Shown here: piece by piece, positions 1 to 10,700 of the stretch | Position numbering within the stretch: position 1 is the first letter of the stretch | Layout: the number at the start of each line of letters is the position of its first letter | DNA from: Neocallimastix lanati (nom. inval.) | Lineage: Eukaryota; Neocallimastigomycota; Neocallimastigomycetes; Neocallimastigales; Neocallimastigaceae | Direction of reading: 5' to 3' | Assembly (NCBI GenBank): GCA_016946835.1 | Contig: JACVTC010000022.1 | Span: 38,501 to 102,500 of the forward strand | Length of the DNA stretch: 64,000 bases | The notes under the pieces: model-generated | Told to the model about the DNA's origin: nothing | Databases searched by the model: none | The model's input: only the letters and a program-made list of their open reading frames with translations | Program-made: the position numbers and the translations under genes

Positions 1-1419
1 GCTAAGGATAAATCTTTCATGGACAACTGGTCCCTCGAGGATGGAATTATCTTAGAGAGGGAAGGGAAGGTATATGTCCCCCCTAACTTAAGAAAAACCA
101 TCATGAAACTTAATCATGATGACGAAACAGCTGGTCATCTAGGTATCAAGAGAACTTATGAATTAATACGCCGCTGGTATACCTGGCCAAACTTGAAAAA
201 AGACGTAACAGACTATGTACAATCCTGTGAAATTTGTGCCAAAATGAAGGATTCTCGACACAAACCTTATGGAAAAATGGTTAGACTACCCATACCAGAA
301 CTTCCATGGCAACAGGTACAAATTGACTTCATTACAGCTTTACCTTCTAAACCAAAATTAAACGAAAACTCTACGGAACGTTCCCACCGAGGATGCATTA
401 TGGTGGTTCGTGACGTCTTAACTAAGATGGTGCACTTGGTTGGATTTAATCACGTTCCAACCGCAGCTGAAACTGCCTCTGCATACCTCCAAAATATTTT
501 TAAGTTACATGGATTAACACTAATTATTACTACTGACCGCGGAGTCCAATTTACCAGCAAGTTCTGGAAGAAAACAATGAAATTCTTAGGAGTAGACCAC
601 AGACTTGCTACTACTAACCACTACCATACTATTGGCCAGGTTGAACGAACCAATGCTTATGTGGAACAATACCTTCGTTGTTTTTTAGAAAATTTTGATA
701 ATGAGTCTTGGATCAAGTGGTTATACCTAGCTGAATTTTGTTACAATAATTCGATCCATGCTTCTACTGGCCAAGCTCCATTCCTAGCTTTATACAATTA
801 CCAGCTGTACGCTAATCCTCAAACCGCCGACTTAGTACATTCACTTGGTGCAGCACCCCACATTGATAGTTTTGCCCACAATCTGGCTAACCTAAAACAT
901 ATACTAGCTATCCAAAAAGAAAACTACTTAAATGCTAAGGATAAGAAACTTGCTAACCCTCCGGTCCAGTACCAACTTTGTAATCTAGTCTGGTTGAAAA
1001 AGCCTGCCAGTTTCAACCCACTCCCATTTTATAAATTACAAACGCGACGTTATGGTCCTTTTAAAATCACTGGAGTTTACCCAGAACAAAATAATTTTCG
1101 CTTGGACCTTTCTAGCTCACCATTTCCGAATATGTACCCTATATTTCATGTTAGTGAATTAGAGCCTTACTATAAAAGAAGTCATAACCCCACGGAATTT
1201 TCTTCCACGTCCAAGGACCGACCATCAGAAATAATTAGAATTCTTAGCTCAAGAAAGTATAAGAGAAACTACCAATACTTGGTTCTTAGAAGGAATAATT
1301 CCCAAGATTGGGTCGATGCAGATATTATTGATAAGGACAAGTATTACGACCCGGTATTAGCCGGATATCAAAGGTTCGTTTACGATAAATTTTGTGCCAC
1401 TGTTAACCATCCGGAGTAA
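1..1419 (+). CDS. Chromovirus Pol, integrase part (5' end outside window)
   Basis: The frame is open from base 1, and the first ATG at 19 is only internal. An integrase zinc-binding region comes first (H and H near 'AGHLGI', then C-E-I-C). The DDE core follows, with D in 'QIDFIT' (base 325), D in 'TDRGVQF' (535) and E in 'GQVERTN' (643); the last two are separated by 35 residues, as in retroviral-type integrases. After 'FHVSELEPY', typical of chromoviruses, a C-terminal stretch with 'EIIRILSSRKYK..YLVLRR..WVDADII' looks like a degenerate chromodomain. The known role of the family is insertion of the element's cDNA; the chromodomain guides target choice. Confidence 0.9.
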   Translation, partial: AKDKSFMDNWSLEDGIILEREGKVYVPPNLRKTIMKLNHDDETAGHLGIKRTYELIRRWYTWPNLKKDVTDYVQSCEICAKMKDSRHKPYGKMVRLPIPELPWQQVQIDFITALPSKPKLNENSTERSHRGCIMVVRDVLTKMVHLVGFNHVPTAAETASAYLQNIFKLHGLTLIITTDRGVQFTSKFWKKTMKFLGVDHRLATTNHYHTIGQVERTNAYVEQYLRCFLENFDNESWIKWLYLAEFCYNNSIHASTGQAPFLALYNYQLYANPQTADLVHSLGAAPHIDSFAHNLANLKHILAIQKENYLNAKDKKLANPPVQYQLCNLVWLKKPASFNPLPFYKLQTRRYGPFKITGVYPEQNNFRLDLSSSPFPNMYPIFHVSELEPYYKRSHNPTEFSSTSKDRPSEIIRILSSRKYKRNYQYLVLRRNNSQDWVDADIIDKDKYYDPVLAGYQRFVYDKFCATVNHPE

Positions 1420-1438
1420 TGGTTCCTGGAGGAGGCAG

Positions 1439-1972
1439 TGTCAAGAACTGACGATACTTGTACTGTGATTAAATTAATCCATTATTGGATTAATTAAATT
1501 TTTAAAATTTAATGAAAAATTAATTAATAGTTTTAACTTAATATTTAATTATATAAGTGAATCAATAGTAATTGTTTAAATAAATTTTAGTTTAGTTAAT
1601 GAATAGTTGAATAAACAAATTAAAAAATCATTTAGCAGAATTGAAAATAATAATCTACTATATACAATAAACTTTTAAATTTAATTTTAATTTTAATAAC
1701 TTCTAAATTTAGTGAAATTGTCAGTATAAAAAGAAGAAAACGAAAAAAAATTGTTAAGCGATTAGCGTTAACAATTTTTGATAAAAAACTTATAATCATT
1801 TTTATTTTTCCCGATTTATAAAATCGTAGCCATATTTAATTATTTATAACGACTATTTATTTTAATAAAAAATAAATAAAATTAATTTTTTTTTAATTCC
1901 CTAAATTTCATTACTAAAAAATAAGTTTTAAGAAAATTTAAGCAAATATTAATTTTTCTTTAATTTTTGACA
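1439..1972 (+). repeat. 3' LTR of the left-edge chromovirus
   Basis: This 534-bp LTR starts TGTCAA right after the polypurine tract and ends TTGACA, a perfect 6-bp terminal inverted repeat. It holds a short perfect stem (AATTGTTAA / TTAACAATT, 1749-1776) near its middle. The target duplication cannot be tested because the other end is outside the window. CCATC (1973-1977) would be the right-hand copy. Confidence 0.85.
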
Positions 1973-2033
1973 CCATCTAAAATCATCCTAACTTTGTGCT
2001 ACTTTTAACTCCCTTTTTTATGATGTCCTCATC

Positions 2034-3187
2034 TTTTTTTTTTTTTTTTTTTTTTTTACTGAATTATTTATAAATATTTCTTTTATTAAAAAAATTTATT
2101 AGTAATTTAAGATTTTTTTAAAATACTGCGCAAGGACTTAAAAGGTGTAAAATGATCAATTAATTATTTAAAAATTATTTTTTAATATTTTTTTTAATAA
2201 TTATATTTTAAATTTAACAATTATATTTTAAATTATTATCCTTTACATCTTTTAAATTATTAATACTTATTTTTTTTATATATATAAAATTCTTATATAC
2301 ATTTTAAAAAATTATAAAACGTTTAAAACATATGATAAAATATTTTATTTTTTTAAAGCGTTAATTCTAATGAATATTTATTATTATATAATGTATATTT
2401 AATATATATATGTCCATATATATATGTATATTTTTTTTAAAAAATTTAATTTTAAAATTTATTTATTTATTATAGTTTTATATATTTATTTTTATTTATT
2501 TAGTTATTTATTTAAATTATATATATTATTTATTTATTTTATTATTAATTTATTTATTTATTAAAAATTTTGCGAAATGAAACTTTTCGAAATGAAACTT
2601 TTCCGAAATGAAATTTTTCGAAATGCTCCTCCCCCTTAAAGCATTTCGCAAATTTTCATTTCGGAAAGTTTCATTTCGGAAAATTTACATAAAAAGTTTC
2701 ATTTCGAAAAGTTTCATTTCGCAAAATTTTTAATAAATAAATAAATTAATAATAAAATAAATAAATAATATATATAATTTAAATAAATAACTAAATAAAT
2801 AAAAATAAATATATAAAACTATAATAAATAAATAAATTTTAAAAATTTTTTTAAAAAAAAAAAATATATATATATATATTTTATTATATGTTTTAAACGT
2901 TTTATAATTTTTTAAAATATATATAAGAATTTTATATATATAAAAAAAATAAGTATTAATAATTTAAAAGATGTAAAGGATAATAATTTAAAATATAATT
3001 GTTAAATTTAAAATATAATTATTAAAAAAAATATTAAAAAATAATATTTAAATAATTAATTGATCATTTTACACCTTTTAAGTCCTTGCGCAGTATTTTA
3101 AAAATCTTAAATTGCTAAATAAATTTTTTTAATAAAAGAAATATTTATAAATAATCCAGTAAAAAAAATAAAATAAAAAAAAAAAAG
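2034..3187. mobile_element. Foldback (long inverted-repeat) element with CGAAATGAAA units
   Basis: The sequence from ACTGAATTATTTATAAATAT (2058) leftwards to the centre reappears as its reverse complement ending ...ATAATCCAGT (3160). The arms are ~520-570 bp and similar along their length, including AAGGACTTAAAAGGTGTAAA (left, ~2130) matched at ~3070. A T run (2034-2057) and an A-rich run (3161-3187) extend the symmetry. The centre (2571-2728) holds units of the form CGAAATGAAACTTTTC in both orientations around a C-rich spacer (~2627-2642). There is no reading frame. The left arm has extra TA-rich sequence near 2400, so the arms are not identical. It is probably a non-autonomous foldback or MITE-like DNA element. 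Confidence 0.8.
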
Positions 3188-3787
3188 TTATTTATTTGAA
3201 AAACACAATATACAAATAATTATTAAATAACTAACAATAAAAAGAAAAAAACTAAATGGTTTTTGATAAAACTTTATTATATTGATTATTATTTTAAAAG
3301 TTTTATTTTTCAATTAAAAATTGATTTAATTTAAATAAAAATATAAAAATATTTTATTTTATTGGGTATTTAATGTTAAATATAAGTATTTTAATAAAAT
3401 AAAAAATATATTTTTATATTTTTAATAATATTGATAAAATAAATTAATATTGATATATTTTTAATTAATTTTCAATTATTCAATCTTATTCAATATATTT
3501 AATTATATAAATTTTAAATAAAATTGAGCTTATTTTTTATTTATAGTAATTTTTTTTTAATATATTGTTACATAAAAATCCTTTTTAAAATTATTTTTTT
3601 TTTTTAATATTTAATATCTAAATATTTAAAAGTTTTATTTTTCAATTAATAAATTAAATAATTAAATTTATAATAATAATAAAATTTTATAATTTATATA
3701 ATTATTAAATTTTATTATTATTATAATTGCTATTATTATTTATTGATTCAATAATCTATGAAAAGAAAAATAATTCTACAATTTTTT

Positions 3788-3819
<32 letters not shown>

Positions 3820-4129
3820 ATATTTTTTTTATTTTTTTTTTATTTTTTATTTATTTTATATATATATATATATATATTTTTTTTTTATTTTTTATTTTTA
3901 TTTTATATTTTATATTTTATATTTTTATATTTTATACTTTATATTTTTTTTTTATTTTATTTTTATATTTTATATTTTTATATTTTTTTTTATATTTTAT
4001 ATTTTATATTTTTATATTTTTTTTTATATTTTATATTTTATATTTTATATTTTATATTTTATATTTTATATTTTATATTTTTTATTTTTTTTTTTTTTTT
4101 ATTTTATATTTTTTATTTTATATTTTATA
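3188..4129. other. AT-rich spacer and T-rich low-complexity tract
   Basis: No gene is seen. From ~3780 to 4130 the sequence is mostly TTTTTAT / TTTTATA low-complexity repeat. It stays open in two frames only because it lacks stop codons, giving meaningless Phe/Tyr/Leu/Ile translations. A short inverted repeat of AT-only sequence lies at ~3669-3725. Confidence 0.7.
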
Positions 4130-4243
4130 ATTCTTTTTTTTTTATTTTTTTATTATTTATTTATTTATTTATTTTATTATTTATTTATCTATTTATTAAA
4201 ATTTTGCGAAATGAAACTTTTCCGAAATGAAATTTTTGCGAAA
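4130..4243 (+). repeat. Half copy of the foldback core (CGAAATGAAA units)
   Basis: TTTATTTATT-type sequence leads into 'ATTTTGCGAAATGAAACTTT' and two further CGAAATGAAA units (4200-4243). This is the same order as in the left arm of the foldback element at ~2520-2626. No mirrored arm follows, so this is a solo arm or a truncated copy. Confidence 0.75.
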
Positions 4244-4860
4244 TGACACACACTCAATTATTCCTTGTGATATTGCATTTGATATGCGGGACTTTTATGT
4301 GCAATAATTTATAAGCAGTGGGTTTTAAATAATGGTAGTTTAGTAAATTTTATTAATAAAATTATAATATTCGTACAATTAAATAATAATTCCAATTCCT
4401 AAAATTTTACAAGTGAGTTTTCTATTTCTAATATAAATAATTTAATTTATAAGAAATAGGTAATATATTAATTATATATTCTAATATAAAGAACTATATA
4501 AATTTTATATGAAATAAAGTATTATATTTATTATAATTATAATAATACATATTGAAATAAAATAAAATAAAATAATTATTATCAAAAAGATATAAATTTA
4601 ATATTTAATAATTATTATTAAATATACAAATATGTTACTATACATATTTGTTTTATATCAAATAGAAATAAATACTCTAATTAATAATAAATTTATGTTA
4701 ATTAAGAAATGTAGTAAAAGCATAAATTTATGTATTAATCTAGTTTTTATTGTATTTCTTATTAGAAATTAATTTATATATTTTTATTATTTAATTTAAA
4801 CATTAATGAAAGTAAATTAATATTTATACTTTAATATAGGAAAACTTTATTATAGTAATG
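4244..4860. other. AT-rich spacer without recognisable gene
   Basis: Plain AT-rich DNA. A slightly more complex stretch (4244-4330, with GATATGCGGGAC) has no open frame and no match to anything else in the window. The right end is the target site of the copia insertion. Confidence 0.6.
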
Positions 4861-4866
4861 ATTATT

Positions 4867-5120
4867 ATTATTTAATTAAAGTTATTTTATTTAAAATATA
4901 TTTTATTTATATATTTATATATGAAAATATATAAAGGTAATTACAAAGATTTAAAGAGAAAATTTACATGTATTTATACTAATTATGTGGCTTGTTCTAG
5001 ACTAAAATTAATTTATACATTAATTTATACATTTGATTTAAATCATTGTTTTATATTATTATTTATATTTTTTAAATTATTCATTTATTAAATTTTGTTT
5101 CTAGATTAGATATAATAGCA
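4867..5120 (-). repeat. copia 3' LTR
   Basis: Reading the minus strand, it begins TGCTATTATATC immediately after a purine tract (GAGGGGGGAA). It matches 16986-17239 base for base as far as I compared. The far end is AT-rich and lacks the usual CA. Confidence 0.9.
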
Positions 5121-5180
5121 TTCCCCCCTCAAACTAAATTTTACAAAATAAAATTAAGTTTGGTTAATAAGTATCCATCG

Positions 5181-5722
5181 TTAATTTTCCGAAAATATTT
5201 TGTCTGTAAACTTCTTCATTTTGGGGCCATTTACATTTTTGGTTAAAACATCAGCAAGCATTTCTTCAGTGTTTTTGTACATTAACTTGATCTTCCTATT
5301 TATTATATTATCTCTATTGAAGTGATATTTGATAGCTATATGTTTTAATTTGGTATTCACTTCACCTTTCTCGATACTCTTCTTGCTGGCCATGTTGTCT
5401 GTAAATATGGTTACGGAATGATTGTAGTTGAATAATTCTTCTAAGATATTTCTAATCCACAAGACTTTCTTAGTACATTCGGACGTGCTAATGTACTCAG
5501 CCTCAGCGGTGGACGTTGCCACAACGGATTGTTTCTTACTATGCCACGAAATAGCAGATTTTCCCATGAGGATTAAACAGCCAGAAGTAGATTTTCTATC
5601 CTTGGTGTCACCAGCAAAATCTGCATCACAATATGCATTGATATCACCTAACCCATCATATTTAATTTTAAAATTTTTTGTTGAATTTAAATATTTAAAA
5701 ATATTTAAAACTTTTTTCCAAT

Positions 5723-5765
<43 letters not shown>

Positions 5766-6296
5766 GACTATCCCTTGTAGGTCTTGATCATATCATCCCA
5801 GCCACAACAGACAACTAATATCAGACAAACTTTATATCGGGTGTATCAGGATACAACAAATTGCTCCCATGCCATACCATTTCGGTGTCGACGCTCTCAG
5901 TCACGGATTACAGAACCACAAGATTTGAAGATGATGGATACGGCAAGCCACAACTACATACACTATAACATTATTATTTATTTACTACATTACCTTTCTC
6001 CAAATTAGGAAATCTATCCTAACACGTGATGAACACGCAGATACATTAACTAATGAGGATTTACAATACGCAGGAATCACCCCGCTTCAGGCAATGTATA
6101 CGTACAACTGAGAAGCACGATCATAGTGTAGACGATGACTTGTTCGATTTAGAGTTAGGCTGTCAAATGGATTATAATGGGTGGTAAGGTGGAATCGAAC
6201 TCCGGACTATTGACCTCAGGGTATAGGCGCTAACCATTGACCCGATCTCACGGAGTTCTTTCCAATCAGATAATTTTGGATTTTCGCAGTTTCTTG
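5181..6296 (-). CDS. copia Pol 3' part: RNase H end (interrupted by SINE)
   Basis: The translated minus strand shows the copia RNase H signature 'WHSKKQSVVATSTAEAEYIS', followed by 'FTDNMASKKSIEKGEVNTKLKHI' and 'HFNRDNI', typical of the C-terminus of Ty1/copia polyproteins. The region is split by the SINE at 5728-6258 and cut off from the rest of pol by the chromovirus starting at 6302. It is a non-functional fossil. Confidence 0.9.
5715..6271 (-). mobile_element. tRNA-derived SINE inserted in the copia element
   Basis: On the minus strand a tRNA-like head starts near 6258. It has an A box TGGTTAGCGCC (6226-6236) and a B box AGTTCGATTCC (6191-6201), followed by a ~430-bp unrelated body and a poly-A tail (the T run 5727-5762 on plus). 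A 13-bp target duplication TTTCCAATCAGAT flanks it (5715-5727 and 6259-6271). Internal pol III promoter, A-tail and long target duplication define a SINE mobilised by a LINE. It is GC-richer than its surroundings. A total of ~530 bp is long for a SINE, and the LINE partner is not seen here. Confidence 0.85.
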
Positions 6297-6303
6297 ATGC
6301 ATA

Positions 6304-7079
6304 ATTGTAAAGATATTATTAATATCTTTAAATAATTTTAATTAAATTTAATCATAAATTTAAGTAAAATTAAAATAAATTTATTTGAAATCACGTGTAT
6401 AAAATTATTGAAAATATTTTTAACATAATTTCGATTTTTTCCCAATCATACTAATAAATTAAAAATTTCTCTTGTGAAACTAGTATTTGAAAATCATTTC
6501 TTTTTATGTAATTTAATTTAAATAATAAGAGTTAAGGTTTTTCACAAGATAAATTAACAACATGAAACTATGCAATTAGTCATGTTGAAACTTACGGCAT
6601 TTTATGCTAAATTTATATTAAATAATTATGACAACTTTTATATTATTTTTAAATAGAAAATATATAATAAATTTACTAATAATATTTAAATAATAAATAA
6701 ATAATAAATGAACTCAATTAGAATTGATTATATTTATTTTAGTTATTAATTATAATTCTCTTTATTTAGTAATAGTTAATTATTTATTATTAGTTTAGGT
6801 TAGTATTGTTTTTAAATAAATAGCTAGATAATATAATTCAATAGGAATTATATATTATAAATATAATAAGATAAAAATATAAATAGTTATCAAATTTCAT
6901 GTATTTTAATCGATGTAATTGTTATTAACGATTTCTTGTTAATAACACTTTAAAATAAATAAAGATTTTAATATTTAAAAAATTAATAAAACTTGTTCTT
7001 TAAAACTATTATTTTGTGTTTTAGTGTTATTATTGAAGTGTTGATTTATAATCTATTTTTTTACCAAAACTTTATAATA
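6304..7079 (+). repeat. 5' LTR of nested chromovirus
   Basis: Starts (AT)TGTAAAGATATT and ends ...CTTTATAATA; the same sequence recurs at 12522-13297. The ends are an imperfect inverted pair (TGTAAAG / CTTTATA) and lack the usual terminal CA. It holds a perfect 10-bp stem (TGTTATTAAC / GTTAATAACA, 6920-6947). Confidence 0.88.
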
Positions 7080-7335
7080 ACAATTACCTTTTAAACAAAC
7101 AAAAATACGTTATAAATCAATAAAAAATATTTAAAACACGTGACTCTTTTGTGGCTTATTTGTGGCTTGAATCAAGATATTTTTACCAGATATTTTTACC
7201 AAGGATTTTTAGAAGCTACCCACTTTTGACACTACCGACTTTGGAATACTCACAATTTTAGATTATTGCTACCAGCTTTAGGATATCGCTACCAGTTTAA
7301 GGAAATATTCAACTCGATTCAGGCTAATTCTACCA

Positions 7336-7383
<48 letters not shown>

Positions 7384-7716
7384 TTACCAGACTCATACCA
7401 TACCATTTATCATATTGGGACACTTGTGCAAGACTTTTGAATAAAATTACCAGATTACGTGAGAAATCCATAATATTATTTGGAATTAAATTTTAACCAG
7501 TAAGATACTATATTATAATATTCAGTTTACTCGACGGCACCACTACAATTGGAGAGAGCCAGTTCGACTTTACATACAATATTATAATAGAAATATCTTT
7601 TTATTAGAACATCTATTTCAAATATCATTATTTAAAATATTCAAAAGTAAATAATAAGTTACAAATTGAACGAAGTTGAAGATTTAATTCAAAAATTCGA
7701 AAACCTTGATTTAGAA
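7080..7716 (+). other. Chromovirus leader with repeated TACCAG motif and A run
   Basis: This untranslated leader lies between the 5' LTR and gag. It holds six exact TACCAG copies (7184, 7270, 7290, 7331, 7385, 7448), close variants at 7197 and 7494, and a ~40-base A run (7340-7380). I see no obvious primer site beginning TGG after the LTR, so the priming mechanism is unclear; self-priming, as in the Tf1/sushi group, is possible but not shown. Confidence 0.6.
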
Positions 7717-10700
7717 ATGAACCAAGCAAATAATCAAGGCTTCTTAAGAAACACTCAGAAAACAGTAAATGATCCACCACTGTTTTCTGGTATCAAGAGG
7801 GAATTCGACGGGTTCCTAACCAGAGCCGAAATTGCTATGGAATCCAACCCACATGGAATTAATAATGATATCGCAAAAGTCAAATTCATAATTTCTTATT
7901 TAATTGGAGAACCTTTAGACTGGGCTTCGTCTTTGAGACGCAACAATGACGAAATTTTGAATTCCTATGAAAATTTCATTAATGAACTTAGAGCTCGTTA
8001 TGGTGAAGAAGAAGTTAATACTGTAATTGCTAATGGGAAACTTTGTTCAATCCGTCAACATAAGTTTGGCCACGTTAACGATTACATTAATGAATTCAAT
8101 AAAGTTGCAAGAAACTCAGACTTCAACGAGTCTGCAAAAATATACATGTTTATCAAAGGATTACATTATAAAATGAGAGAACATCTTGCCGTGGTCAATC
8201 CGAACCCAAACAATTTAAGAGCTTTGTTTACTGACGTTATTAGCATTGAGAGTTTAACCAAAAGACACAGTATTAATGAATTTTATTTTCATCAATACAA
8301 TCACCGAAACAACGCTAGTTCCAGTACACAACTCACTAATAATGATCCCATGGAAGTTGACCTCTATCGAATCAAGAGAGGTCAAAGGAATACCAACTAT
8401 TTCCCATCCAACAAGAAATTGTACCAGGAGACTGTTAACTCTAAGGAAGAAGAAAGAAGAAAAGGTCTTTGCTACTATTGTAAGCAACCAGGGCATCTAA
8501 AATTTAATTGCCCGAACAAGAAGAGGCCCGCTACAGTTAAAATGATCAACAAGAAAGAAAGAAATGATAATATTGCATCTACTAGCTTAAGAAGAATCAG
8601 AAGAATCAACAGCCAAGAAGATATTTTGAAAGTCAGAAAAATTGTTGAAGAGCAAAACTCACTCTTGACCAAGAAAAGTAACATTATTGATTTTTATATC
8701 AAAACAAACGATACAGAAGAAGTAAAGGCAAGAGTTTTGATTGATTCTGGATCAGATCTTAACTTTATTCACCCAGAATTTGCGAAGGCTTTTGGAATCA
8801 AAACCCAACAAATTGAAGAACCATTCCGTGTTACTGGTCTTGGTTACGGAATATCAACAGTTAAAAAGGAAACGGAGAAGTGCATTTTACGTTTAAAAAA
8901 TCACTTAGAAACCATTCAATTGTATGTACTCAGAATTCCTGATGTTGATATTATTTTAGGTCTACCTTGGATTGAGAAGCATTCGCCTTATAATTACCAC
9001 GACGCAAAGAAGATCTCCTTTGGCTCAGGATTTTGCGCTAGACACTGTAATAACGGTAAAAGAAAAAGAAAGAACAAGATCAAGAACAAGAAAAAGAACA
9101 AAGGAAAAGAATCTGCTACCGACTTGGAAGAAAATAAAATTATTGAAGACTCAAGAAAAAGAAAATCTTTCTTTGAATCCGATTCCGAATCTGATTCTGA
9201 AGAAGAAATTTCTATTCGTGGCCGCCGAACTCGTATTAGAACTTGTACTGAATTTATTAATAGTGATAGCGATAGTGATATTAATGATACTTTTATGTTA
9301 GATAATTTTAGTGATAGCATTAGTGATAGCGATAATTTTGGTGATAGTGATGATATTATTGTTATGAATTGTGATAGTAAAATTAGTAAAAATAGTTTAA
9401 AGATCTTAAAGAAAATTTGTGAATCAAGTAAATGTAAGAAATTAAATGTAATTGAAAAATGTAATAATGAAAATAATAATTTAAATAAAGATGATGAAAA
9501 GGTCGAAGTACCTGAAATCTATTTGATGTTTAAAGAAGTGTTTAATGAAAATAATTGTAATGTGTTACCTCCGCATCGTAATTATGATTGTGAGATTAAA
9601 TTAAAAGATAATTGTAGTTTATTTTATGGACCGTTGTATCCTTTAACTGAGACGGAGAGAGAAGAATTAAAGAAATATTTAGAAGAAAATTTAAAAAAGG
9701 GTTTTATTAGAAAATCTTCTTCTCCCGCTGGAGCACCTATTTTATTTGTTAGAAAAAAGGATGGTACATATAGATTAGTTATTGATTATAGAAAATTAAA
9801 TGAAATGACCATCCGTAACTCTTACCCTCTTCCTTTAATTAGTGAATTGTTGGATAGAGTTAAAGGTGCTAAATATTTTACTAAGTTAGATTTAAAATCT
9901 GCCTATAACTTAGTAAGAATTAAAGAAGGTGACGAGTACAAAACTGCCTTTCGCACAAGATATGGGCACTTTGAATATCTCGTTATGCCTTTTGGGCTTA
10001 AGAATGCCCCTGCTACATTCCAACATTTTATAAATGATGTTCTCAGTGATTACTTAGATGATTTTGTAATCTCTTATATTGATGACATTTTAATTTATTC
10101 TAATACTTTAGAAGAACATCATGTACATGTCAAGAAAGTTTTAAGAAAATTGTTAGAGAATCATTTAGTTGTTAAATTAGAAAAGTGTGAATTTGATGTA
10201 ACTGAAACTACTTTTCTTGGTTATGTTTTATCAAGAGATGGAATTAAAATGGATAAAGAAAAAGTTAAAGCAATTTTAGATTGGCCTGTTCCAACAAACG
10301 TTAAAGAAATTCAATCGTTTATTGGACTTTGTAATTATTACAGAATTTTTATTAAAGACTTTGCGAAAATTGCAAATCCTCTCCACAAATTAACTAGAAA
10401 AAATGTTCCTTTTAATTGGAGTTCTGAACAACAAAAAGCGTTTGATACTTTAAAAGAATTATTTACTACTGCTCCTATTTTGAAACATCCTGATAGCAAC
10501 AAACAATTCATTGTTGAAACTGATGCTAGTAATTTTGATGTTGGTGCAATTCTTTCTCAGGAATTTGATGGGCATTTGCATCCAATTGCTTTTATTTCTA
10601 CTAGCTTAACTAAATCCCAAAGAAATTACCCTATCTATGACAAAGAACTTCTTGCTATTAAAGTTGCATTGGAAGGATGGAGACATTACTTAGAAGGAGC

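Larger units (their letters stand above)
1..1972 (+). mobile_element. Ty3/gypsy chromovirus, 3' part with LTR (runs off left edge)
   Basis: The 3' part of a Ty3/gypsy element enters from the left edge, so its 5' LTR, gag, protease and reverse transcriptase lie outside the window. An open integrase reading frame (to 1419) is followed by a purine-rich tract at 1428-1438 and an LTR at 1439-1972. What is visible looks whole, with no break seen. Age cannot be judged because the other LTR is missing. It is a different family from the chromovirus at 6302-13297: the proteins are related, but the LTR sequence and length differ. Confidence 0.9.

Noticed and set aside
3727-4246. Two overlapping plus-strand open frames of 162-167 residues
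   Set aside because: They translate T-rich low-complexity DNA into Phe/Tyr/Ile/Leu only; a stop-free repeat, not a membrane protein gene.
5428-5766. 112-residue plus-strand open frame
   Set aside because: Antisense shadow of copia RNase H running into the SINE's T run.
7080-7110. tRNA primer site right after the chromovirus 5' LTR
   Set aside because: No TGG-type match to a tRNA 3' end was found; left open.
8254-9320. Several 70-110 residue open frames on both strands
   Set aside because: Shadows of the chromovirus Gag-Pol frame.
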